Source of the DNA: Trichaptum fuscoviolaceum
Lineage: Eukaryota; Basidiomycota; Agaricomycetes; Hymenochaetales; Trichaptaceae
DNA: 64,000 bases
Direction of reading: 5' to 3'
NCBI GenBank assembly: GCA_910574455.1
Contig: CAJSYZ010000012.1
Coordinates: 1,729,317-1,793,316 of the forward strand
The notes under the pieces are model-generated. The model did not search any database, was not told the origin of the DNA, and saw nothing but the letters and a program-made list of their open reading frames with translations. The translations under genes and the position numbers were made by a program. Shown piece by piece: positions 1 through 10,325 of this stretch. Within the stretch, counting starts at the first letter, position 1, and each line of letters begins with the position of its first letter.

Positions 1-294
1 GATAGACCATGAATGTGTTGGGAGGGACCGTGAAACGTAAGTAACCACTCGCGGACGGGTGGCCGGTGGGAGGCAGGGGACGTAACCTGGAATAGAAGGG
101 ACATTGAAGACGTCATCTCCATCTGGGTTAGTCAATGAGGGTTGGGTACCGATCTTGTACCAGGGCGGTTCCTGGATAAGCAATAGGTGTGGGGGACGGG
201 GATTGTTAGCAAGAAGAGGAAAAAGAGAATGAATTGCTGCTAATGAGTGGGCAGTATTCCACTGAAGGACACGGATTGTGTCAGTCATTCTCCT
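1..294 (-). mobile_element. LINE (non-LTR retrotransposon) 5' fragment, endonuclease start
   Basis: Read on the minus strand, this encodes the beginning of a LINE ORF2 apurinic endonuclease (LLIQEPPWYKIGTQ...NPDGDDVFNVP). It is nearly the same sequence as the minus-strand LINE at 10087-10380. The endonuclease nicks target DNA for target-primed reverse transcription. The similarity stops at about position 294, where the longer copy continues into ORF1, so this copy is 5'-truncated here and presumably runs off the left edge. The fragment call is secure; family assignment is not attempted. Confidence 0.75.
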
Positions 295-392
295 TCCTCC
301 TATAACTTACAGATTTCATCTGTACCCAAAACATACATTTGTATTATGTTTAGGATACGTATTGTGAGTGTTTTGCACTATGTGCCTGACCC

Positions 393-397
393 GTAAC
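393..397. repeat. Target site duplication, left (GTAAC)
   Basis: GTAAC lies immediately before the TG of the 5' LTR, and the same GTAAC follows the CA of the 3' LTR at 6661-6665. A 5-bp duplication is what LTR-retrotransposon integrases make, and it fixes both element ends. Confidence 0.9.
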
Positions 398-2107
398 TGT
401 CGGGATCCCCCAGGACCCCAACATGTCTAAGGCAATCCCGAACAGAACCCGGTATACTGAAACCCGAAATCGTGACCTTGGCTAGATCCCGAAAGGATCC
501 CCCGCTCTCTGATCCCAGAAGAACCTCTGCTTCGCCATGCATTCTCCTGCTAAGAGTTCCGCCCCGCTACGACCTCCTCGCCCCTGCTTGTCCGCGCCCA
601 CGTCTCCTTGTCAGTCCCCCGCCTCGTCCCTGTGTCTCGATCCATCCCTAGCCCGCCTCGTCGTTCCCCCGACTCTAGGATGATCCCCCGCTCGCTCCCC
701 GCTCCCGTCATGCTCTGTTCCCCGCTACAGCGAACCCCGTACCTCGCCATAGTCCCGAAGTCACTCACCATAGCCACAGCCATAGCCATAGCCTGCCACA
801 GCCATAGCCATAGCCATAGCTATCCCAGACCTCGTAGGTTCTCGACTATGCCCGGATACCAGATCCCGGCCTCGCGTCCACAGTCATGAAGTGCAGTTAG
901 GAGATTGATCCACTGCGTCCAAAGCCGACCTCTGTCTGGCCTTGAGTAAGCCAACACGACAGCGGTCAAGGATTGCTGTCCCGCAATCCTGCCCGGTCAC
1001 GAACCCTGCCCTGCGCTCGTCCTGCCACGGTGCCCTAGCTAACCCCTTCGACATCCTGTGCCTCTCGACCTGCCCTTGTTCGTCCACAGCCTGCCCCGCC
1101 AAGAATCCCGCCTCGCCGCGAACGCTGTCAAGCGTCCTCTCTGACAATCCCGCAACCCACGCTCGTTCCCGGTTGGAGTCCTGTCAAGACTCCCCCACTC
1201 GTCCAGATTGGAATCCCGCTCCTTTCCCCCGCACGATCCCAGTCGAAAACCCGCTCGTTTCCCGCCTCGCGTCCCGTCTCGAATCCCTGCGCAAATCCCC
1301 CGCAGGATTCCCGCCTTCTATCCCGCCGCGACTCCCATCGCAACCCCAGCTAAGTTCCCGCTCTGATTCTCGAAAGATTCCCGCTACGATTCCCGGTCGA
1401 AACCCGAACTCGATTCCCAGTCGAAACCCGAACTCGAAACCCGGTCGAAACCCAAACCAGATTCCCTGCATGATCCCGTCGCGAATCGCGCGAGTTTCCT
1501 GTCGTCCAAGGGAAACCCCTTAGCTTCCCCGCTCCTCGATGCTAACCTCGTCTTGAGATAGCCCCAGGTGATTGGCCTGGCCACGCACGTGCCAGCCAAC
1601 TAGTCTTGTTAGTAGCGTCCTGTCCCGGCCCGTAGACCAGATTCCCGCCACCCCGTGTGCGGGATTGATCTCATTGTCCGCGAGGACTCGAACCTCGTCC
1701 TTAGTCGCCCTGCCCCGCGCGCGCCTCGCGATTAGGCTTCGTTACGACATCGAAGCACCGGCTTCTTCGAAGTTGGTCCCTGTCGATCTCCCGCGACCCT
1801 GATCCACGCCAGAAGTTGCCTGCAACTTATCCCGAGACGATGTATGCATTACATCCGCCCCCCACGCTCGTTACCCCGCTGCCTGTGCGCCAGCTTGATA
1901 CCTCGCGCACAATTACATTCCTTTAGTTCTCTTTGTTTCACTTGACCATGCTTCACGCTCGTTCCCTTAGATCTTGCCCAGATGTCCCGCACCGAATCCC
2001 GAATCCCGGATTCACGTCACTGTATGCGCGGCCTTCGCCTGCAAGATTGTGTAACTAGTTAGTTGCGCGTTTGTGCATGCCCGTTCCCTGTAGATTCTGC
2101 CCAGTAG

Positions 2108-2150
2108 ATAAATACCTGTCGCCACCGTAAGGAGCACTCACTTTTGTCCT
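2108..2150 (+). promoter_or_regulatory. Inferred LTR core promoter and 11-nt self-priming start
   Basis: ATAAATA at 2108-2114 lies 32 bp upstream of ACTTTTGTCCT (2140-2150). That 11-mer is the exact reverse complement of AGGACAAAAGT at 2792-2802, just inside the 5' LTR. If transcription starts at 2140, the RNA 5' end can fold back and prime minus-strand synthesis as in the Tf1/sushi group. The same positions recur in the 3' LTR (about 5980-6021). The promoter position is inferred; the complementarity is seen. Confidence 0.65.
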
Positions 2151-2235
2151 CTTGTCGAGTGCTTCCTTAGGTGTGTTTCTGTCTTGTCTCTAGTGTAGTT
2201 TTACAATGCTGACTTGTCGAGTGCTTCCTTAGGGA
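2151..2235 (+). repeat. Duplicated 'GAGTGCTTCCTTAGG' motif in R/U5
   Basis: Downstream of the inferred transcription start, CTTGTCGAGTGCTTCCTTAGG-type sequence occurs twice, about 60 bp apart. The same pair, with CTTGTGGAG, occurs at the equivalent place in the otherwise divergent family-B LTRs (28585-28675 on plus; 11770-11880 on minus). Conservation of a spaced duplicate across LTR families suggests a cis-acting RNA role such as packaging, but that is inference. Confidence 0.55.
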
Positions 2236-2791
2236 ACCTCCTCCTGATACAGAAGTGTTGCCTTGAGATCCCGGTTATCCTGAGCTCTCTGCTCCCGTCC
2301 TGAGCACGCCTGCTCTCTGGCTCTCTTGTCTCTGTCTTGTCCCGGATCCCGCTCTGCGAATCCCGCTCTGAGTCCTGCCCAGAATCCCGCTCTGAGATTC
2401 CCGCCAGAATCCCGCTCTGCGATTCCCGCCAAAGTCCCGAACGATTCCCGCTCTGCAATCCCTGCACGAATCCAGATTCCCGCACGAATCCAGATTCCCG
2501 CGCGAATCCAGATTCCCGCCAGAATCCCGCTTGGCATTTCCCCGCGTCTCGACTCTGTCTCCCCGCGCCTCGACTCTGCCTTCCCCGCCTCGACTCGGAC
2601 TCCGTCCCGTCCTCGCCTTGAGCCCCCTTGCGTCTCGCCCCCGTAGCCCCGCTCCCCGCGCGACTCCGTTGGCGTTGTAGCGTCCTTAACGGTTCCCCTT
2701 CGCCTTCTCCGCTGCCGCGCGCTCTCCCAGGCCTTGCCCCGGAAGCCGCTAACGCGCCCCGGCCCCCAGGTTCCCCCCAGGTCGTAACATT

Positions 2792-2802
2792 AGGACAAAA
2801 GT
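2792..2802 (+). other. Primer-binding site candidate (self-primer target)
   Basis: AGGACAAAAGT begins 2 nt after the 5' LTR end and pairs perfectly with the inferred first 11 nt of the transcript (2140-2150). I see no obvious match to a tRNA 3' end, which favours self-priming over tRNA priming. Confidence 0.6.
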
Positions 2803-2892
2803 CTAAAGCTTACTGTAACCAGGATTGGCAACAATCTACGTTCTTTACCCGACTCTTTTTTTTTCGGACTTCGACAAAATCCCCGCGTCGCT

Positions 2893-4077
2893 ATGTCCGC
2901 GTCAGACTCCCGCTCTACGCGCTCGTCTTCCTCGAGCAATTCCCGGCCACAGTCACCTGCTGTCCAGCTCCCCCGGCTTGTCTCTGTCCCTGCCTCGCCA
3001 GCCACGTCCCGGTCAACTTCCCCAGCCTCGGTAGCACCTCGCCCCCGCTCTCGCCCTGCGTCCCAGACATCGTCCCCAGAAACTCGTGAACTGCGCCGTA
3101 AACTGCGCCTCTGTTTCTACTGCGGTTCTAACGAACATTTGGTTCCCGCATGTCCGACTGCCCCGCCCCGTGCCACGATGCCCCGTCCTACGGTTCCCCG
3201 AATCCCGTCCTCGACCAAGCGCACCCTTTCTGATGCTGATAGGCATGAAAGGCGAAAACTTGGGCTCTGCTTCTACTGCGGAACAAAGGGCCACTTGATT
3301 CGCGATTGCGCTGAAAGGCCTCCAGTGAAAAAAACCGCTCCTCCCGCAAAGGTTGCACCCCGGAAGTCTAGCCCGAAACGCCAGTTTGCGACGATAGGTG
3401 TCCAAGCTACGTCCTCGGATTCTGCCCCGGAAACCCGCGCCCCCGCTGCCTCCGAACCGTCTCCCGCCATGTTGAGCCGCGTTGCACAAGTCCTGACCCG
3501 AATGGTGCCCTACTGCACCCAGATAGTCCAAGACTCGGATCCCGCGTTCAGCCAGTTCCTGCGTCACGAAGTTGAAAGCCTCTTACAGGGTCTGATACAA
3601 GTATGCATCTCTGACCTGCAAACGATCCCGTCAATGTCTACTGCAGCCCCGGTCCCGACTGTCACGTCCCCCGCTCCAGACGCTTCGACCCCAGCTTCTC
3701 CCGCAGTGCCTCCAGTTCCCGCACCTGTTTCCCCGGTCCCTGAACCAGTTCCCGCTTCGATCCCGACCCCGCTCGACCCTGTTGTTCCCGAACGACTGCT
3801 TGGTGCTGCAGAAGCACAAGCAAACGCGTCCCGAACTTTGGTAGATTTCCTGCATCGAAAATCCCGTCCAGCCCAGTCCCAGTCGATCCCGGAAGGGCCC
3901 CCTGAGGCCGCCCTGCCTGAAGTCCTGTCCTCGACCCCCGCTTCGTCCCCGCCCCTGGTCCTTGCGAAACCCGACCGCCTAGGCAAACTGACTGCCTCTC
4001 CCCAGCTTGGTGGGAAAGGCACGCCTCGACGAAAGCAAAGCCGCCCTTTGGCGCGAATTTTGGTCAAAACCCGGTAG
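2893..4077 (+). CDS. Gag-like protein with two CCHC zinc knuckles
   Basis: A 394-residue intact ORF, the only coding region of the gag-only element. Residues 1-66 are Ser/Pro/Arg-rich. Two near-identical zinc knuckles follow, C74-x2-C77-x4-H82-x4-C87 and C126-x2-C129-x4-H134-x4-C139, each preceded by an RRKLxLCFYCG-type block, so they look like an internal duplication. About 200 residues of Pro/Ala/Ser/Val-rich sequence follow, with one hydrophobic/helical stretch near 195-240 (LTRMVPYCTQIV...SQFLRHEVESLL). The usual order is reversed: knuckles normally sit at the Gag C-terminus, and I see no classical capsid domain. The protein probably binds the element RNA. A short chimeric Gag or an RNA-binding helper are both possible. 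Confidence 0.75.
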   Translation: MSASDSRSTRSSSSSNSRPQSPAVQLPRLVSVPASPATSRSTSPASVAPRPRSRPASQTSSPETRELRRKLRLCFYCGSNEHLVPACPTAPPRATMPRPTVPRIPSSTKRTLSDADRHERRKLGLCFYCGTKGHLIRDCAERPPVKKTAPPAKVAPRKSSPKRQFATIGVQATSSDSAPETRAPAASEPSPAMLSRVAQVLTRMVPYCTQIVQDSDPAFSQFLRHEVESLLQGLIQVCISDLQTIPSMSTAAPVPTVTSPAPDASTPASPAVPPVPAPVSPVPEPVPASIPTPLDPVVPERLLGAAEAQANASRTLVDFLHRKSRPAQSQSIPEGPPEAALPEVLSSTPASSPPLVLAKPDRLGKLTASPQLGGKGTPRRKQSRPLARILVKTR

Positions 4078-4235
4078 ATTCCCCCGCGAATTTTTTTTTC
4101 GGATTATGTTTAGTCCCGCGTTGGTAATAATGGTTTCTCGACGGAAATCCCGAAAGACTCTGCGCCTTGGTTATGATTATGGTTATTAAGTATTGGATAA
4201 TTAGTACGGAAAGCTAAAGACTACTCTAATCCTTT

Positions 4236-4269
4236 GGTGCTCCGGAGTAGCACCTTTGGAGGGGGGTAA
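4236..4269 (+). other. Polypurine tract with adjacent hairpin
   Basis: GGAGGGGGG (4258-4266) followed by TAA directly precedes the 3' LTR and is the likely plus-strand primer. Immediately upstream, GGTGCT (4236-4241) and AGCACC (4249-4254) form a small hairpin. The gypsy element's 3' LTR is preceded by a similar GGGGTAA on its own strand. Confidence 0.7.
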
Positions 4270-6660
4270 TGTCGGGATCCCCCAGGACCCCAACATGTCT
4301 AAGGCAATCCCGAACAGAACCCGGTATACTGAAACCCGAAATCGTGACCTTGGCTAGATCCCGAAAGGATCCCCCGCTCTCTGATCCCAGAAGAACCTCT
4401 GCTTCGCCATGCATTCTCCTGCTAAGAGTTCCGCCCCGCTACGACCTCCTCGCCCCTGCTTGTCCGCGCCCACGTCTCCTCGTCAGTCCCCCGCCTCGTC
4501 CCTGTGTCTCGATCCATCCCTAGCCCGCCTCGTCGTTCCCCCGACTCTAGGATGATCCCCCGCTCGCTCCCCGCTCCCGTCATGCTCTGTTCCCCGCTAC
4601 AGCGAACCCCGTACCTCGCCATAGTCCCGAAGTCACTCACCATAGCCACAGCCATAGCCATAGCCTGCCACAGCCATAGCCATAGCCATAGCTATCCCAG
4701 ACCTCGTAGGTTCTCGACTATGCCCGGATACCAGATCCCGGCCTCGCGTCCACAGTCATGAAGTGCAGTTAGGAGATTGATCCACTGCGTCCAAAGCCGA
4801 CCTCTGTCTGGCCTTGAGTAAGCCAACACGACAGCGGTCAAGGATTGCTGTCCCGCAATCCTGCCCGGTCACGAACCCTGCCCTGCGCTCGTCCTGCCAC
4901 GGTGCCCTAGCTAACCCCTTCGACATCCTGTGCCTCTCGACCTGCCCTTGTTCGTCCACAGCCTGCCCCGCCAAGAATCCCGCCTCGCCGCGAACGCTGT
5001 CAAGCGTCCTCTCTGACAATCCCGCAACCCACGCTCGTTCCCGGTTGGAGTCCTGTCAAGACTCCCCCACTCGTCCAGATTGGAATCCCGCTCCTTTCCC
5101 CCGCACGATCCCAGTTGAAAACCCGCTCGTTTCCCGCCTCGCGTCCCGTCTCGAATCCCTGCGCAAATCCCCCGCAGGATTCCCGCCTTCTATCCCGCCG
5201 CGACTCCCATCGCAACCCCAGCTAAGTTCCCGCTCTGATTCTCGAAAGATTCCCGCTACGATTCCCGGTCGAAACCCGAACTCGATTCCCAGTCGAAACC
5301 CGAACTCGAAACCCGGTCGAAACCCAAACCAGATTCCCTGCATGATCCCGTCGCGAATCGCGCGAGTTTCCTGTCGTCCAAGGGAAACCCCTTAGCTTCC
5401 CCGCTCCTCGATGCTAACCTCGTCTTGAGATAGCCCCAGGTGATTGGCCTGGCCACGCACGTGCCAGCCAACTAGTCTTGTTAGTAGCGTCCTGTCCCGG
5501 CCCGTAGACCAGATTCCCGCCACCCCGTGTGCGGGATTGATCTCATTGTCCGCGAGGACTCGAACCTCGTCCTTAGTCGCCCTGCCCCGCGCGCGCCTCG
5601 CGATTAGGCTTCGTTACGACATCGAAGCACCGGCTTCTTCGAAGTTGGTCCCTGTCGATCTCCCGCGACCCTGATCCACGCCAGAAGTTGCCTGCAACTT
5701 ATCCCGAGACGATGTATGCATTACATCCGCCCCCCACGCTCGTTACCCCGCTGCCTGTGCGCCAGCTTGATACCTCGCGCACAATTACATTCCTTTAGTT
5801 CTCTTTGTTTCACTTGACCATGCTTCACGCTCGTTCCCTTAGATCTTGCCCAGATGTCCCGCACCGAATCCCGAATCCCGGATTCACGTCACTGTATGCG
5901 CGGCCTTCGCCTGCAAGATTGTGTAACTATTAGTTGCGCGTTTGTGCATGCCCGTTCCCTGTAGATTCTGCCCAGTAGATAAATACCTGTCGCCACCGTA
6001 AGGAGCACTCACTTTTGTCCTCTTGTCGAGTGCTTCCTTAGGTGTGTTTCTGTCTTGTCTCTAGTGTAGTTTTACAATGCTGACTTGTCGAGTGCTTCCT
6101 TAGGGAACCTCCTCCTGATACAGAAGTGTTGCCTTGAGATCCCGGTTATCCTGAGCTCTCTGCTCCCGTCCTGAGCACGCCTGCTCTCTGGCTCTCTTGT
6201 CTCTGTCTTGTCCCGGATCCCGCTCTGCGAATCCCGCTCTGAGTCCTGCCCAGAATCCCGCTCTGAGATTCCCGCCAGAATCCCGCTCTGCGATTCCCGC
6301 CAAAGTCCCGAACGATTCCCGCTCTGCAATCCCTGCACGAATCCAGATTCCCGCACGAATCCAGATTCCCGCGCGAATCCAGATTCCCGCCAGAATCCCG
6401 CTTGGCATTTCCCCGCGTCTCGACTCTGTCTCCCCGCGCCTCGACTCTGCCTTCCCCGCCTCGACTCGGACTCCGTCCCGTCCTCGCCTTGAGCCCCCTT
6501 GCGTCTCGCCCCCGTAGCCCCGCTCCCCGCGCGACTCCGTTGGCGTTGTAGCGTCCTTAACGGTTCCCCTTCGCCTTCTCCGCTGCCGCGCGCTCTCCCA
6601 GGCCTTGCCCCGGAAGCCGCTAACGCGCCCCGGCCCCCAGGTTCCCCCCAGGTCGTAACA
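4270..6660 (+). repeat. 3' LTR (2391 bp) of the gag-only element
   Basis: Near-identical to 398-2789, with the same TGTCGGG start and GTAACA end. It is followed by the GTAAC target duplication at 6661-6665. Confidence 0.9.
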
Positions 6661-6665
6661 GTAAC

Positions 6666-7149
6666 CCTTTGGATAAATTAAAATTAGCTATTACTTTTGA
6701 GAATTGCATGCCTTATATCAATTTCAAATGAGCTCTGATCGCTGTGAAACTTTGTATAACGTGAGAGGCATATATAAATTGTTATTTGAAGCTACTAGCA
6801 CACGCACACATTTTGTGTATATGTATATGAGAGAGGAACAATATTTGCATACATGCTGAAAAGAGTTAGTGTGCTACAGGTCCATATAGCGCACACGTAC
6901 CTATTCTAAGCTCATATTATTGTTCTCCTCTTCATTTGCTATCGTTTCGGCTATCTATGCATGCCATTACGTGCCGTGGAAGTGTTGTAACGTAAATAAC
7001 ATTTAAATGAAAGAATAATATGCAACAATACGGAAAATGAATATTTTGGCGCCGCAAAAGCCCGTTTCAGCTCTTCTAGTACGTACCATTGGACTCCCAT
7101 CAAGATTTGCATTCCGGAGGTACCCCAATGTGGTGTAATGGGCCTCATC
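6666..7149. other. AT-rich flank, no gene seen
   Basis: About 480 bp of AT-rich sequence joining the right flank of the gag-only element to the left inverted arm. No open frame resembles a protein and I see no RNA gene. Confidence 0.5.
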
Positions 7150-7765
7150 TGTTCTGCAATAAAAATAGAGCATGTTTTGATGTTCTACACATGTTCCCAG
7201 CTAGTATTACCATATATAGCTATCCAATTCATCTTAAGTATGCTTCTACTAATATAATTCGATTTTAGCATATTTTATCTGCTGCTGGTAAGCTCAGGGG
7301 ATGCCTGCATATATGCAGGTGCAAATGAATATAATTATCTATTTTATGATGATTATTACCACTTTGGGAAGGGCCCAGTGGGGCCCAGAACACCCTGGTA
7401 CCCTAATATGGTCGTCCAGAAGCGTAGTTCCCACGCTAGGGCGAAGCGGCAGTGTCCAGGAATATTTTCTGATTTTTTGGTTATTTTCGTGCTATTTGAG
7501 AAGGCCTGTAGCATCTGCAAAGGTTAATTTGAGTTTATTCCCACGGCCTCCTCTAAAGCGGCACCAAGTGACCTGGAACCTGCCAGACCTCAGGGTCTGG
7601 ACCCTGATGTGCCTCATATCTCAAAATAGATGGAAATTATGAAATTCTGATTTATTACAGCATGCTTTCAATCAACAGTGCCTGAATGCTATAATTAACC
7701 CAAAAAAGCGGTGGGTATGCAATAGCATTATCTATTATTCTGTAGTATATTCCCAATAGGTATTG
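7150..7765 (+). repeat. Left arm of a ~600-bp inverted repeat pair
   Basis: This segment is the diverged reverse complement of about 10905-11560. Shared landmarks include the GGGCCCAG...CCTGG block, the 'CTGCATATATGCAGG' palindrome (near 7305), and 'AAAAAAGCGGTGGGTATGC' near the inner end. The arms enclose LINE remnants. Outer ends are not sharply defined and no target duplication is visible. Confidence 0.7.
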
Positions 7766-7983
7766 CAGGCCTAGTATTTCCTAGGTATGCATCCCCTTCA
7801 TCAGAGTGCAGCAATGCTGCCCCAGCCTGCCCTTCATCAACCAGCATTTGCTGAGGGAAATGCAAAAAAGGTTTTACAGTAAGGCTATATTTCATTCAAT
7901 CAGAAGGCTGGCAGCAGTGTTGCAGGTGGATCCTTGGTGTTTACCAAGGCGCTTCACCGCTAAGCACCAATTATCTTTGCTCT

Positions 7984-9401
7984 ATGCCTCCGTTTCAGTT
8001 TTATTTTAACTATCTTAAAACTAATCATGCTCTTCGCCTTTGGCGCACTCCCCATTCCGTAGGTAGACGTGCTATTCCTGCAGCACAAAAACCCCGCCTG
8101 TACTCTTCTTCGCTTGCCGACCGTGTCCCGATTGCCCAACAGGTCCCTGCGTACACACACTCTCCCTGGGAGGATCCACTTGCCTTTGCTGGAGGACGCC
8201 TCAAATTTGCCATCCCTGCCGGTCCCGTTGACACTGACACTCGCCAGGCGTTTGTCTCATCTGCCAACTCTCTGTGCACCACATCCTCCGTCCAGATCTT
8301 CACAGACGGCTCCAGACTCGAGCACAAGTCTGGCTCAGCAATTGTCGCTATGCGCGGTCAACATCGCCTGGGTTTCAGACACTGCGCTTCCCCCAAAATC
8401 GCCACTGCCACTGACGCTGAGATCTTCTCCCTTGCGTCTGCTCCAGCTTGGGCTGCCTCTCACTTCGGCCGCCACCTCCTGGAAGTGGAGTCCATTGTCT
8501 TCCTGTCAGATTCGCTAACCGCCCTTCGCCTTGTCCGCGACTGGCCATCAGCACCTGGCGCCCACTTACTACTCGCTTGGAAAGCAGGTATCACCAACCT
8601 GCTGGACATTCATCCCAACCTCAAAATCGAGTTTCACTGGTGCCCGGGTCACTCAGGCGTCCCAGGAAACGAATGGGCTGATGAAGAGGCAAAGAAAGCC
8701 ACAGAACTGCCACCCTCATCATCCCTTCCTTCGATATCCGCCCTCCGCGAGCAGAACACCCTCAATGCCCAGAAGCAATGGGAAACTCATCTCGCCCATG
8801 CCACTGCCTCAAATGCCGACAAATACTTGGCAATCACAGGCCCACCAAAACGACGTCCGCGCGCACTCATGGAGATGTCGGACACCTACCCCCGCGCTGA
8901 GATTTCAGCAGTTGCTCAAGTTCTCTGCTGCGCTGGCTCCTTCGGGGCGTACTGGATGCGCATGAGCCCAGAATATAGGCGCAGAAACGGCCTGATCATC
9001 TACTGTCGTTGGCACAATCATCCCCCTTGGCCTGCCCAGACCGCCGCCCACATACTTGGTGGCTGCAAGACATTCCGCCCTTGGATTGGAAAGGTCTGGC
9101 CTAAAAAGGCACCCCACTCCCAGCCCACCACACAGAGTGGGCAGATGAACCCCTCATCGACGTGATTCGCAAGTGGCTCAAGTTCACTAGGCATCTTGAC
9201 CGACCCACTCAGCGCACCTCAGCTGCTATCCGCCATGCATTTGCGATGATGGAGCTAGATGGCCTCCCAACCGACCAGGACATGGACCTGACGACCCTTC
9301 GTGTGTACGTAAGGCGTGCCCTTGGACCACGCACTCAGGACACGGACCCGGATCTTTATGATTTTAACGGTCACGTTTCAGACCCTCCTCTTGATCTCTG
9401 A
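7984..9401 (+). pseudogene. LINE ORF2 3' part: RNase H domain and C-terminal zinc motif, frameshifted
   Basis: The frame from 7984 begins mid-protein, so the element is 5'-truncated after the reverse transcriptase. It encodes an RNase H1 fold, IFTDGSRLE (first Asp, about residue 103), then ATDAEIFSL, FLSDSLTALRL and CPGHSGVPGNEWADEEAK, which supply the D-E-D-D set. A CRWH...AHIL..C zinc motif of the kind ending many LINE ORF2 proteins follows. In an A5 run at 9103-9107 the frame slips: the natural C-terminus (HTEWADEPLIDVIRKW...) continues in another frame to the stop near 9401. RNase H removes the RNA template during second-strand synthesis. This copy is dead. Confidence 0.8.
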
Positions 9402-9738
9402 TGCAACTTACTTTCTTTCTTATGTATGAGGCACCAGCGATCCCAGACAGAACGGTGCTTTACCCAGGTTAACGCCCAGGTACTGTGCCCGGACGCGCCC
9501 TCTTTTCTAAACTTCGTCTTTGCTTGTAATGTAGGTTCACCTGCGCCTTGACATGGGCGTGGTGATATGTAAACCAATCTCTCCTCTTCCCTTCCCTTCT
9601 TTAATAGGCGGTGCGCCCACTTAGCCGCCACCTTCGGTGGCGGGCACCTCCCGCCCAGTTTCGTAGTTTACCTCGATGACGGGCGCCTCCGTTGTAGATA
9701 GGTCATGTACTTAGCTATGCTGCAGGAATAATAAAGCC

Positions 9739-9760
9739 AAAAAAAAAAAAAAAAAAAAAA
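9739..9760 (+). repeat. Poly(A) tail of the plus-strand LINE
   Basis: An uninterrupted run of 22 A follows AATAAAG. It marks the 3' end of the 5'-truncated LINE beginning near 7984. Confidence 0.85.
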
Positions 9761-10269
9761 CCTGGACGAGTGTCCACATCTGGGTGATGGGCAGGCTCAT
9801 GTCCATGCTCTCGGAAGAAGTCATCCAAGGGTTGCCCCCTGTTTGACTCGGCATTGGAACATGGCAACTCTGACCAGGAACGATGCCGGCGATTGAAGTC
9901 GCCAGCGATTGTTAGGGAAGTGGCTATTGCCGGGGTGAGACTAAAGAGAAACGACTCACCTGGGTAAGTGGGGGTTGGGGCTACCCTCTCTGGCGCCTGC
10001 TGGCCGTAGTAATTGCAGAGGCGGACAGTGTGGGTAGAGCGAACCTCAATAGTCAGGACATCAGTGCCATGTGACGCTGCACCAACGATAGACCATGAGT
10101 GTGTTGGAAGGGACCGTGAAACGTAAGTAACCACTCGCGGACAGGTGGCCGGTGGGAGGCAGGGGACATAACCTGGAATAGAGGGGACATTGAAGACGTC
10201 ATCTCCATCTGGGTTAGTCAGTGAGGGTTGGGTACCAATTTTGTACCAGGGCGGTTCCTGGATAAGCAA
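9761..10269 (-). pseudogene. LINE ORF2 endonuclease domain, truncated
   Basis: The frame encodes an exonuclease-endonuclease-phosphatase type domain of about 165 residues (EPPWYK... and GDFNRRH are the landmark motifs). It ends in a run of Phe codons only because it runs into the antisense of the neighbouring poly(A). The remainder of ORF2 is absent. Confidence 0.75.
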
Positions 10270-10325
10270 TAGGTGTGGGGGGCGGGGGTTATCAGCAAGG
10301 AGAGGAAAAAGAGAATGAATTGCTG

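Larger units (their letters stand above)
398..2789 (+). repeat. 5' LTR (2392 bp) of the gag-only element
   Basis: Begins TGTCGGG and ends GTCGTAACA. Differences from the 3' LTR that I can see: T609 versus C4481, C1244 versus T5116, and an extra G near 2058. The LTR is strongly C-rich on this strand and contains internal short-period repeats: a CCATAG hexamer run (about 768-822), a ~14-bp 'CGAAACCCGAACT'-type array (about 1385-1455), and a ~19-bp 'ATCCCGCTCTG' array (about 2340-2530). Open frames across it (e.g. 942-1523) are by-products of this composition and not genes. The transcription start is inferred at about 2140, giving a U3 of about 1.74 kb. Confidence 0.9.
398..6660 (+). mobile_element. 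Gag-only LTR retrotransposon with giant LTRs (non-autonomous)
   Basis: A complete element: 5' LTR 398-2789, interior 2790-4269, 3' LTR 4270-6660, flanked by GTAAC. The interior is only about 1.48 kb and holds one intact ORF with two zinc knuckles. No protease, reverse transcriptase, RNase H or integrase is visible. A primer-binding candidate, a polypurine tract and a promoter are present, so the element keeps the cis-signals and a Gag-like protein but must borrow enzymes. This matches the plant 'TR-GAG' concept (terminal repeats plus GAG) rather than TRIM or LARD. The two LTRs differ by about two substitutions and one 1-bp indel, so the insertion is young. Confidence 0.9.

Noticed and set aside
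768..822. CRISPR-like array (CCATAG repeats)
   Set aside because: A simple hexamer repeat inside an LTR, without spacers, in a fungal genome.
942..1523. Open frames in the giant LTRs as protein genes
   Set aside because: They come from C-rich short-period repeats, occur on both strands, and are all low complexity.
4422..4661. Minus-strand LTR frames duplicated at 550-789
   Set aside because: Same sequence in both LTRs; low-complexity antisense, not a gene family.
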